Assembly (NCBI RefSeq): GCF_004005855.1
Contig: NZ_SACL01000011.1
Span: forward strand, 62,001 to 126,000
Origin: Rhodovarius crocodyli
GTDB taxonomy: Bacteria; Pseudomonadota; Alphaproteobacteria; Acetobacterales; Acetobacteraceae
Reading direction: 5' to 3'
DNA length: 64,000 nt
The position numbers were made by a program, and so were the translations under genes. Numbering within the stretch: position 1 is the first letter of the stretch; the number at the start of each line of letters is the position of its first letter. The notes beneath the pieces are model-generated. The model had not been told where the DNA came from, ran no database searches, and saw only the letters and a program-made list of their open reading frames with translations. Of the stretch, positions 1 through 7,800 are shown one piece after another.

Positions 1-572
1 CCCGCGTGCACGACTGGAACCTGACGATCTGACCAAAGCGCCAGGTCGGTGCGGCGTGGGTCGGCGACAAGGCCGCCTTGGAAAGCCACCCAGACCGTGC
101 GCCCGTCTCGCGGGGCCTTCGCCATGTCGGTGTTCCAGATCGGTCGGCGGCAGCGGACGGGTACGGCCTCCTCAACCTCATCCCCCCAATCATCATCAGG
201 GTCTTCGTCGTCTTCGCGATCGCCCTCGCCGTGCTCCGGCATGGCGCGCTGCGCCTCGAATACTGCCACGCGGTGGTCGCGCAAGGCGTCAACATGCCTG
301 GCGAAGGTGCGGGGCAAGGTAGGCGTCATGTCCGCCAGCAAGGCCAACTCATGGACGCCCGCGCACAGCTCCTCGATCGCGCTGCCAGAGATACGGCGCA
401 GGCGCTCCATCATGGACACGATAGCGGGTGGCAGGCCTGGGCATTGATCGGCATGCAGGGCTGCCTCGAAAACGGCGTTCAGCATCTCCTTCTCGGCCTG
501 GAGCAGTTGCTCGGTCTCGAAGCTCTCGCGCAGAGGGCGAGGCGCGAAGGAAATGGGGCGCGCGGTGCTCAT
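1..572 (-). CDS. Hypothetical phage protein, 3' end cut by window edge
   Basis: The minus-strand frame is open from an ATG at 572 to the window edge, giving about 190 visible residues; the stop codon lies outside. The start overlaps the stop of the upstream gene in an ATGA. The protein begins MSTARPISFAPRPLRESFE, has a helical middle part, an acidic stretch rich in Glu and Asp at about residues 115 to 135, and a C-terminal part with Trp residues (RPIWNTDMAKAPRDGRTVW). I do not recognise a family. It is the sixth gene of the leftward operon that starts at 3067. The frame is long and its codon use matches its neighbours, so it is very probably a real gene. Confidence 0.65.
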   Translation of the reverse strand, partial: MSTARPISFAPRPLRESFETEQLLQAEKEMLNAVFEAALHADQCPGLPPAIVSMMERLRRISGSAIEELCAGVHELALLADMTPTLPRTFARHVDALRDHRVAVFEAQRAMPEHGEGDREDDEDPDDDWGDEVEEAVPVRCRRPIWNTDMAKAPRDGRTVWVAFQGGLVADPRRTDLALWSDRQVPVVHA

Positions 573-1129
573 GCCACCACCTCGAAGGCGATGCGCTTCT
601 CGGGACCGCAGTGCTTCACCCGCGCATAGGCGTCCTCGAAGGGAAGCAGCCACGCTTCGACGCGCCGGTTATCGGTGTATCCGTGGCCACCGTCCCGCCA
701 GTAGGCGCGATGCTCGCCAGACCAGATACGCACCAAGCGGCCAGCCAGCTTTACCCGGGTTCGCTCGCCGCCGGCGCGCTCGATGCTGGCCAGATTGCGG
801 CGCCAGGCCTGCGGCCGCTTTATGCCGGCAAAGGCCAGCCAATCACCCAGGGACTCGATCCAGACATCACCGTTCCAGATTACTCGGGCGATGATGACGA
901 TCCGCTCGGTGGGCCCATAGGGCAGCAGCTCGCGAATGAAGCGCGGCAAATAGGCCTGGCTGAAAGGGCCCTTCTTCACCGGGCTCATACCGGGGTCTTT
1001 GATGATGACCACCGTGTGGATCACGCCGCTGTCGTCCCGAGGGCGCGGCAGGCCGGCCAGGCGCCCGACTTCCTCGCGCAGGCGGCGGTTCTCTGCAAGC
1101 AGATCCTCCATGGTGCGCGGGTCACTCAT
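569..1129 (-). CDS. Hypothetical phage protein, 186 aa
   Basis: Begins MSDPRTMEDLLAENRRLREE, a short heptad-like helix that could form a coiled coil, followed by a mixed domain with several Trp residues (VIWNGDVWIESLGDWLAF, then RKNLASIE-like basic helices). No signal peptide or membrane segment is seen, and I do not recognise the family. The ATG at 1129 was chosen because it overlaps the stop of the upstream Gp37/Gp68-like gene by 8 nt, in line with the tight overlaps throughout this operon. An in-frame extension to 1501 exists but would run through the whole 3' part of the upstream gene. The stop overlaps the next start in an ATGA. Confidence 0.65.
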   Translation of the reverse strand: MSDPRTMEDLLAENRRLREEVGRLAGLPRPRDDSGVIHTVVIIKDPGMSPVKKGPFSQAYLPRFIRELLPYGPTERIVIIARVIWNGDVWIESLGDWLAFAGIKRPQAWRRNLASIERAGGERTRVKLAGRLVRIWSGEHRAYWRDGGHGYTDNRRVEAWLLPFEDAYARVKHCGPEKRIAFEVVA

Positions 1130-2009
1130 GGCTGGCCGTCCCGGCCACAGTCGGGATGGCGATGTGCTCCACCCCGTCCAGCAGCCTGCCGGCGCGCTTC
1201 TTCCCGATGGGGTGAACCGCCGCGGCGGTGGGGGAATAGGCGCCCTGGCCGCCGTCCAGCCGGATCCAATCGCGGCGCCATAGGTTGATCTGGCCAATCT
1301 CCCCGCCGGTCGGTTGGCCCTCCGGAAGCCAGTCACCCCATTGCTTGAACATGAAGGGCACACCGGCCTGGCTGCACTGGTCCCGGACCTCGCGCGCCCA
1401 GGCGGGGTGCATTGGCCGGGCGCCAGGGCCGCTCTCACCGCCGACAATGAGCCAATCCGGCGCCCCTTTGTCCTGAAAGCGAAGGTCTCCGAGTGGGCCA
1501 AGGGCCGGCTCGTAGCTCAGGAACCTCAGCGGGGCCGGCACTACGCTAAGGTGCCGCCAACGCTTCAGATAGTACTCCTCATCTTCCGCCGTGGTGCCGA
1601 GCCAGACGTTCGGCCAACCGGCCTCGCCCCACTCCGGAGGCAGCATTTTTCTGACATTCTGCGGTCGCTTGGTCAGCAGAAACCACGTCAGCGCTGGGGT
1701 TTCACGGATGAGCCGCCACAGGTCCGCGCGCCAGGCCGGGTCCGCCTGGTTGTCGAACACATCAGCAAGGGAAGCGCAGAACACGCGACGTGGCGCGCCA
1801 GCAGCGGCCGCCTCGCGGTTCCAGCGGCGCGGGAGGTTCCAGTTCTGCACGCTGGTGCGGCGCAACGTGCCGCTCCACAAGCCGGCCTCGCCGGCTCGCT
1901 TCGCCCAGCCCTCTGCATAGCAGTTGTCGCAGGCGGGCGAGATCTTCGTGCATCCTACCCACGGGTTGAAGGTGCTGTCCGCCCATTCGATGCCAGTCGC
2001 TTCAGCCAT
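1122..2009 (-). CDS. Phage Gp37/Gp68 (DUF5131) family protein, 295 aa
   Basis: Begins MAEATGIEWADSTFNPWVGC and contains the family's cysteine cluster C-x6-C-x2-C (GCTKISPACDNCYAE) near residues 20 to 30. Further family landmarks are FLLTKRP, WLGTTAE, RFLSYEPALG and a GGESGPGARPMHP block. The family is common in phages. The three-Cys motif suggests a metal or Fe-S site and a radical-SAM-like fold, but the biochemical role is not established. The ATG at 2009 fits the family N-terminus; an upstream in-frame ATG at 2069 would add 20 residues without family character. Both ends overlap neighbouring genes by 8 nt, so it is translationally coupled within the early leftward operon. Confidence 0.88.
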   Translation of the reverse strand: MAEATGIEWADSTFNPWVGCTKISPACDNCYAEGWAKRAGEAGLWSGTLRRTSVQNWNLPRRWNREAAAAGAPRRVFCASLADVFDNQADPAWRADLWRLIRETPALTWFLLTKRPQNVRKMLPPEWGEAGWPNVWLGTTAEDEEYYLKRWRHLSVVPAPLRFLSYEPALGPLGDLRFQDKGAPDWLIVGGESGPGARPMHPAWAREVRDQCSQAGVPFMFKQWGDWLPEGQPTGGEIGQINLWRRDWIRLDGGQGAYSPTAAAVHPIGKKRAGRLLDGVEHIAIPTVAGTASHE

Positions 2010-2193
2010 GGGCGGCCTCGCACTCGAAGACATAGGCGCCACGAGCCATGCGGATCCGGCCACCGGCATCGGCGCCCAGCACCCGCACCATCTCGGTGCA
2101 AGCGGCCATGGTGCGGTATTCAGCGTGGCTGCCCAGCAGCTCGGGCCGGCCGCTGCCGGCGGCGATGAAGTAGACGAGAAGCCAGACCGTCAT
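2002..2193 (-). CDS. Small hypothetical phage protein, 63 aa
   Basis: Starts MTVWLLVYFIAAGSGRPELL. The hydrophobic N-terminus could be a weak signal or anchor segment, and the rest is short and polar with Cys residues. No family is recognised. It overlaps the upstream 68-aa gene in an ATGA and the downstream Gp37/Gp68 gene by 8 nt, which is the main reason to call it. Confidence 0.55.
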   Translation of the reverse strand: MTVWLLVYFIAAGSGRPELLGSHAEYRTMAACTEMVRVLGADAGGRIRMARGAYVFECEAAHG

Positions 2194-2396
2194 GCCAGCG
2201 TCCCTTCGATCTCCTGAAGGGTGCGGCGGAGCGTCTTGGCCTTGGCGCGAGCCCAGGAATGGCGCCGCGATTCCGCGCCGGTGACGCGACCGAGGGCGTC
2301 GGCGATCCGCCGGCGAACGATCTCGGCGCAGCGCTGGCGCTCGACGCGCGCACCGATCGCCATCAGCTCATCGTCGCGTGAAAGGGCGGCGCTCAT
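2190..2396 (-). CDS. Small basic hypothetical phage protein, 68 aa
   Basis: Begins MSAALSRDDELMAIGARVER and is rich in Arg and Lys; it is predicted to be almost wholly helical (QRCAEIVRRRIADALGRV, then WARAKAKTLRRTLQEIE). It could bind nucleic acid, but no family is recognised. The ATG at 2396 overlaps the stop of the HD-hydrolase gene by 4 nt, and its own stop overlaps the next start by 4 nt. A longer in-frame reading upstream would lie entirely inside the HD gene and is rejected. Confidence 0.6.
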   Translation of the reverse strand: MSAALSRDDELMAIGARVERQRCAEIVRRRIADALGRVTGAESRRHSWARAKAKTLRRTLQEIEGTLA

Positions 2397-3067
2397 GCCG
2401 TCACCTCGCCGGGCTCGAAGACGGGCGGCTCGTTGGCGGCCGGCAGGCTGCCCGGATAGGCCGCAGAATAGAGCTCGGCCAGGAAGGCGTTGAAGGTAAT
2501 CTGGTCGCCGGCCCGCATGCCCTCTTCCGCCGGAGGGAGCGGGAGCCACGGGCGCGGGCATGCCACCATCAGGTCGCGCTTTTCGGTGGCCAAGGCGATC
2601 AGATCGGCCTGGTGGATCAGGCGCCGCCATTCGTCGGGCAGCTCCACCGGCAGCTTGACCCGGCGGTGGATGGCGGCCTGCACGCGCGCCTTCAGCGGAC
2701 GGACGATCTCCCGCATGCCCGGCAGCGCCATGATGGGGGAAATGATGTCACCGATGTAGGCCTCGTGCGCGTCATGCAGGATGGCGGCCAAGGTGATCTT
2801 GTTCAGGTTGGCGATGCCGTAGCCGCTGCGGCGCGCCAGGCTGACGGTGATGTCGCGAACCATGATGGAGTGGCTGGCGATGCTGCAGGGCAGGACGGTG
2901 TGGCCCAGAAAGCGGCGCTGATGCGACAGGGACCAGGCGATGTCGTGAAAATCCACCATCGCAGGGGTGGGCGCCAGCAGGTCGAAAGCAATGCCGGATA
3001 TCGTCTGGCTCCACGGGGCGACGCCCTCGCTGCTATCCGGATTGTGGTCGGGTTCTAAGGCGTTCAT
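2393..3067 (-). CDS. HD-domain phosphohydrolase (YfbR-like), 224 aa
   Basis: Probable metal-dependent phosphohydrolase acting on nucleotides. The HD metal-site pattern is visible: a His in SIASHSIMV (about residue 66), the HD pair in AILHDAHEAYIGD (98-99), and a later Asp in HQADLIALATEK. This layout matches the YfbR-type 5'-nucleotidase/HD family, and phage copies are thought to adjust dNTP pools; that role here is inferred. It is the first gene of the leftward operon. The ATG at 3067 is preceded by GAGGAAG. A palindromic operator-like repeat lies just upstream (3092-3119), between this gene and the divergent MarR-like gene. Confidence 0.82.
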   Translation of the reverse strand: MNALEPDHNPDSSEGVAPWSQTISGIAFDLLAPTPAMVDFHDIAWSLSHQRRFLGHTVLPCSIASHSIMVRDITVSLARRSGYGIANLNKITLAAILHDAHEAYIGDIISPIMALPGMREIVRPLKARVQAAIHRRVKLPVELPDEWRRLIHQADLIALATEKRDLMVACPRPWLPLPPAEEGMRAGDQITFNAFLAELYSAAYPGSLPAANEPPVFEPGEVTA

Positions 3068-3091
3068 CAGCTTCCTCGCTGAGTGACCAAC

Positions 3092-3119
3092 GAAGGATTA
3101 TCCTTCATTCATGGGGTCA
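3092..3119. promoter_or_regulatory. Operator-like palindrome, copy A
   Basis: A perfect 7-1-7 inverted repeat, GAAGGAT-T-ATCCTTC (3092-3106), overlaps a second, partly decayed copy of the prophage repeat: ATCCTTCA-N4-TGGGGTCA at 3100-3119. It lies in the divergent gap between the HD-hydrolase gene and the MarR-like gene, 25 nt upstream of the HD start. Related copies are at 10999, 21028, 21109 and 24754. Confidence 0.6.
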
Positions 3120-3173
3120 TTTCCTCGATATCCTCCAAAATCGTGGTTTGCAAGTGACTTCATATCCTCTATC

Positions 3174-3197
3174 CATCCTCCATGAGGGAAATGGAGG
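3174..3197. promoter_or_regulatory. Operator half-sites overlapping the ribosome binding site of the MarR-like gene
   Basis: An ATCCTCCA half-site (3174-3181) is followed by TGGAGG (3192-3197), whose GGAGG is also the best Shine-Dalgarno for the GTG start at 3203. Binding here would block translation initiation signals or the promoter of the rightward operon. The spacing differs from the regular copies, so this site is less certain. Confidence 0.4.
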
Positions 3198-3202
3198 TTC
3201 CG

Positions 3203-3646
3203 GTGGCTTCAGCCGCTTCAGCGCCGCTCTCGGCACTGACACACGCCTTCGTCGCCGCTTCTGCGGTGGATGAGGTTTTCACTTGCCGCCAGGTGGCGCT
3301 CTTGGGCCTGCTGGTGGAGACCGGTGGCCACTCGGTCGCGCACTATGCCGATGCGATGTCCGTCTCGAAGGCGGTGGTCACGCGGGCCAGCTACAAGCTG
3401 GTGGCCCTGGGCCTTGGCAACTGCAGCAAGGCGAACAGCGATCGGCGCCTGGTGGTGCTGACCGCCACCGGCGAAGGGCGCGCAATGTGGAAGCGCCTTG
3501 GTGGGCTTCTGCACCAGGCGGGCGGCCTCGCCATGGCCAGCGAGATGCTGGCCTTCGCCCGCAGCGGCGCGGGCTTCGCCTACCCGGCCGGCGCGCTTCA
3601 GAAGCTGGCACGGCTGGTGGAAACGAAGGGGGCGAGCTGGGAATGA
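3203..3646 (+). CDS. MarR-like winged-helix regulator, 147 aa
   Basis: The winged-helix pattern is clear in the middle: FTCRQVALLGLLVETGG, a recognition-helix region MSVSKAVVTRASYKL, then SDRRLVVLTATGEGRAMW, which matches the wing and following helix of MarR proteins. The start is placed at GTG 3203 because GGAGG at 3193-3197 lies 5 nt upstream. The ATG at 3182 would add seven residues but has no ribosome binding site. The gene is divergent from the early leftward operon with operator-like repeats between them, so it may control that divergent region and itself (inference). It is the first of three rightward genes; the next overlaps its stop in an ATGA. Confidence 0.7.
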   Translation: MASAASAPLSALTHAFVAASAVDEVFTCRQVALLGLLVETGGHSVAHYADAMSVSKAVVTRASYKLVALGLGNCSKANSDRRLVVLTATGEGRAMWKRLGGLLHQAGGLAMASEMLAFARSGAGFAYPAGALQKLARLVETKGASWE

Positions 3647-3945
3647 GCGTCGCCGAGCAGAGAGATGCGGGCTGGGCCTATACCGGGGGGTGGGCTTACA
3701 TCGCCCGCACCACGGTCGCGACAGCTAAGCACCCCGCGGGACGGGTGGTCGCGGCGACGGTGGATTCCGCCGAGCGTCAGTCCTCCAATGCCAAGGACGT
3801 GGCGAAGTGGATCAGGGCCGGCCTGACTGTCGAGCGTGTTCCTGTGCCTTGGGTGCGCGAGCACTTCTTCACAACCACCCCTTACATTCCCGGCAAGGTG
3901 CCTTGCTTAGCGCCCCCGGAGCCATTTGCGAGCGGGGAGAGCTGA
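3643..3945 (+). CDS. Hypothetical phage protein, 100 aa
   Basis: Begins MSVAEQRDAGWAYTGGWAYI and looks like a small beta-rich domain with many Trp, Tyr and Pro residues. No family is recognised. The ATG at 3643 overlaps the stop of the MarR-like gene (ATGA), so the two are coupled, and the next gene starts 3 nt after its stop. A longer reading of the same frame from 3283 lies inside the MarR-like gene and is rejected. Confidence 0.6.
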   Translation: MSVAEQRDAGWAYTGGWAYIARTTVATAKHPAGRVVAATVDSAERQSSNAKDVAKWIRAGLTVERVPVPWVREHFFTTTPYIPGKVPCLAPPEPFASGES

Positions 3946-3947
3946 CG

Positions 3948-4484
3948 ATGCGCCCGATAAACTGCGATGACCTCGGCGGCTGGATCCCGCTCCGGCCGAC
4001 TTATAGGGATCCGGCGGTGGTGGCCGAGGCCTGCGAAAGCACCGTGGCTTCCTTGGTCCGGCATGGGCTGCTGCAGAAAGAGGAAGCCGACGATGCCGCC
4101 TATGAGCTGGCGCGCTACGCCGACTATCTGGAGGACGGCTATCAGCTTGCCAAGAAGCTGGAAGACCGAGCCCATTGGGATCCGTCCGCTCAGATGGTGG
4201 AAGTTCTGGGCGGCCATGCCAGCTCGTGGGTGGGAGCGCTGATCCGGCAGGTACAGGAATGGGTGCGGCTCTACGAGATCTGGCCCCCGTTCAGTGTGGG
4301 CACGCGGGTAGCAGTGCCCTGGCGCCGAAGGGTTGAACCGGGGACCATCGCGCGGATATTCCCTGAGAGCGGTGAATGCGCTGTCCGGCTCGATATCGAG
4401 ACCCGCAGCGACTGCTACGCCGCGGTCGCGTATGAGGCGATCGACCTGCTTGCCACGGATCAGGTCTCGATATCGGCGTCGTAG
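3948..4484 (+). CDS. Hypothetical phage protein, 178 aa
   Basis: Begins MRPINCDDLGGWIPLRPTY. The N-terminal two thirds is helical and acidic; the C-terminal part (about residues 115 to 170) has the alternating pattern of a small SH3-like or KOW-like barrel (FSVGTRVAVPWRRR, then PGTIARIFPESGECAVRL). No enzymatic motif is seen. The ATG at 3948 has GGGGAGA at 3934-3940. The 3' end overlaps the convergent 124-aa gene by 25 bp. Confidence 0.6.
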   Translation: MRPINCDDLGGWIPLRPTYRDPAVVAEACESTVASLVRHGLLQKEEADDAAYELARYADYLEDGYQLAKKLEDRAHWDPSAQMVEVLGGHASSWVGALIRQVQEWVRLYEIWPPFSVGTRVAVPWRRRVEPGTIARIFPESGECAVRLDIETRSDCYAAVAYEAIDLLATDQVSISAS

Positions 4485-4834
4485 ATCCGGATCATGTCGC
4501 CGTCCGGCGTCTCCACCCAATCCTGGTGGCGGGCCAGCCGGGCGGCATATTGGTAATGGGCCAGGCCTTCGGCCAGCACCTGGCCCGGTTCCAGCGGCCG
4601 CGGCAGCGTCGCCAGCGCCTCGGAATCCATGTAGTGCCGGAGCATCGGCAGGTTGGGCCCATACCCTGCTCCCAGCAGCAGCACCTTGATGGGCCACCAC
4701 CACACCCCGAACCAGCGGTAGCGCAGCACCTGGCCCTGCAGGTCGCGGGCGATGTTGCCCAGCACCTCCGGCACACCATCGGCAGGAATCGGCGCCACGG
4801 TTTCGGGCGGGGTGTTCGTCAGCGCGTCGAGCAT
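4460..4834 (-). CDS. Hypothetical phage protein, 124 aa
   Basis: Begins MLDALTNTPPETVAPIP. It has a short hydrophobic stretch (FGVWWWPIKVLLLGAG, about residues 43 to 58) that could be a buried helix or a membrane-active segment. No family is recognised. Its start overlaps the stop of the 2,034-residue methylase-helicase gene (TGATG), so it is probably translated with it. The 3' end overlaps the convergent 178-aa gene. Confidence 0.58.
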   Translation of the reverse strand: MLDALTNTPPETVAPIPADGVPEVLGNIARDLQGQVLRYRWFGVWWWPIKVLLLGAGYGPNLPMLRHYMDSEALATLPRPLEPGQVLAEGLAHYQYAARLARHQDWVETPDGDMIRIYDADIET

Positions 4835-7800
4835 CAGGCGGCCTTTCGGGGATCGTCCAGCACGCTGCCAGCGATGCGGATGGTTTCGGGGTGGCCCGGA
4901 TGGGCGGTGCGGAGCGCATCCTTCAGCGTCTTGCCAACCGAGCTGACGTAATAGCCGCCGGCGCCGCTCAGCACCCGCCGCATGGCGCTGAGCGTGCTGT
5001 CGTCGCCCCGGGTGGCGGGGAGCGCGGTATCCACGCCGCGGTCCAGCACGCCATGCCTCTCGGCGGCATCATGGAGCGCGGCGAGGGTGTGCGGGCGCAT
5101 GCTGCCGATGTTCATGCCCGGCATGACGCTGTCCCGGGCGCTGAGGCCGCCGGCGGCGTTGCGCACGGCATCGCGCCAGCTCGGCGCCGCCCGCACGGCA
5201 TCAGCGGCCCGCCGGTCGGCGCGATCGGCCACGCCCGCCAGCAGCTCGGGGGCCTGCTTCGGCCAGAGGTTGCGGATCGCGATCGAGGACGGGCTGTCGT
5301 TCAGCAGGATGTCGGTACCGGCTGGGTTGTCGCGCTTGGCCCCAGCATATTCGGTCTGACCGCTGCGCGTGCGCGGTACCGGCCGATAGTGGTTCCGCAG
5401 CGGGCTGGTCAGCCGGTGCTCCTCCTCCTGGGCCAGCAGCTTGTCGCGCAGCGCGGTGGTGGGCAGGGCGACGCGGTGGTCGGCGGGCGCCTTGGTCGCC
5501 TGATAGGCGGAGACGACATAGGGCTTGCCGCCGGCGTCCGTCATCACCGCATGCGTCGCATAGCCCGCGCGGCCGCTGCGCTGGCTCTCGATCAGGCGGG
5601 AATGCAGCGCCTCGCCGTGCTGCTGCAGCCAGTCATCGCCCATGGCGGCCAGATCGGCGGCATGACCATGGGCGGTGCCGTTCAGGATCCCTTCAGCCTT
5701 CGACGCGGCCGCGCGGCGTTCCTCGCTGGCCTGGGCCTCCTGGGCGGCCCGCCGGGCCGCTTCTGCCGCCTCGGCCGCTGCCTTGTCCCGCGCCGCCTGG
5801 CGCTCATAGGCGGCATCCCGGTCCACCTTGGTATCGCTGACCCCATCGCGCAGCTTCGAGATCTCGACCGTGCGGGCGAAGCGGTCAGCGCCATCCAGGG
5901 TGGCATAGCCAGCCGGCAGCAGACTGACGGTGCCACCGACATCATCCACGGCCTGCACCACATAAGCCTCCGGCTCCTTGGACATCGTGTTGAACTTGCC
6001 GCCAGGCTGGATCTCCACCTCCTGACCAGGCCGCCACACGCGGCCGCTGCGGTGGTCGATCGCCACCGATGACGGGTCAGCGTCCAGCACGTCGCCGTGA
6101 AGGAAGGCCGGGTTGGCGGCCAGCGAAGCCTTCAGCCGCTTCGCGCGGAGCCGCATGCCCTTCTCGGTCTCGCCCTCCTCCACCTTCGGCGCCGCGCCAT
6201 AGCGGTAGGCGTTCTTCCGGTCGCGCTTCAGGCGCATGGCTTCGATCTGTCGCATGGTGTCGCGGTAGCGCGCCCAGGTCTGCACGGCCTTGATGCTCTC
6301 GCCGGCAGCGCGGCGGGCCTTGGCGTCTTCGAGCTGGGTGGCGAACTTCTCGCGCGCGGCCGCAGGATCCGCCGAGGCCATGATGAGCATTTCCAGCCGG
6401 CCGAGGGAGCCGCGCTGCATGTTGTCCAGCCGATCGCCTCCGCCCCAGAACGCCGTCTGCCAGTCGCCCTTGGCCGCCATGGACTGCCAGCGGTAGCCGT
6501 CGAAACTGCCCTTGGTGAGATAGGTGTGCAGCCCGACCGTCTCGCGGGTATTGCCCTGGCGCAGGCCGCGCCCATTGCGCTGGATCACACTGGCCGGCTC
6601 CCAAGGGGTGTCGGCGTGGTGGATATCGCTGGTGGTCTCCTGCAGGTTCAGGCCTTCGCCCATGGTCGCCGTGTTACCGATCACCACGTCCAGATGGCCG
6701 GCATTGAAGGCGTCGGCAACGCGCTGGCGGCTGGTGCTGGTCGGCGTGACCTGCGCGTTGATGATGCCGATCCGCTTCGGGTCCATCCCGCCGGCCACCA
6801 GCGCATCGCGCATCATGCCATGGGCATCCACATAGTCGCTGAACACGATCTGGCCGCCGTTCGCCGCCAGGCGGGCCACATTCTCGGCGATGTCGCGCAT
6901 CTTGGGCGACGGCGCGTGTTCACCCCCCGGGTGCAGGAGCCGCATGTCGGTGGCGGCCTTCTGCATGTCGCTGATGACGCTGAACGGGTGGTCGCTGCCC
7001 TCGGCATCGCGCTGGGCCAGCGCCTGCTCCAGCTTCGGGCGGAGCACCGCGTAAGCCTCAGCCTGGGCCGGATCCATCTCCACCATGTGCTGCTGCATTT
7101 CAGGCAGCGGGATCTTGAGCCCAACATCGGCAGCGGTCTGCCGGTGGATCCAGCGCGTCGCGATGCCGCGCACCTCGTCCATGTTGCGGAAGCCGGTAAC
7201 AACGGTGGCCTCCACCGCCTGGCCGTTCGCGCTCAGGATGGTGTCGGTTTCGCGCTCCACGAAGCGGTCAACGAAGTCGTCGGGGTTGTTGATCCCGATC
7301 GAGGTCCAGGCCTCCGGCGCGATGTGCCGGATCATGGAGTAGATTTCGAGCGGGCTGTTCTTCGTGGGCGTGGCGGTCAGCATGTAGACGTTGCCGCCGT
7401 TCGCCGCGTTCTCGCGGATCCAGCGGAACTTGTGCTCTGTCGCCACCGCCTGCTTCGAGGGGGTGCCCGGCGCGCCGAGGAACTTCAGCTCCTGGAACTG
7501 GCCAGCTTCCGGGCTGGCCAGGTTCTTCATGCTATGCGCCTCGTCCATCAGCACCGCGTCGATACCGGTGTCTTCGAGGGTAATGTTGCGCTCGCCCGTG
7601 GCCACGAACTTGCTGGCGGCCACCTTGCCCTCATGACGGTCCTTCAGCTTGCGGGCCTTCTTCTCCTTTGCCTCGTCCAGGGCCTCGCGGCGCTGGGTAT
7701 AGAAGTCCTCATCCTCCCACCGCTTCTGGCGCGCCTCATCGAGGTTGATGCGGTTCCAGGTCGGAAGGGTGATGAAAACGAAATCGAAATCGTTCTGCTT

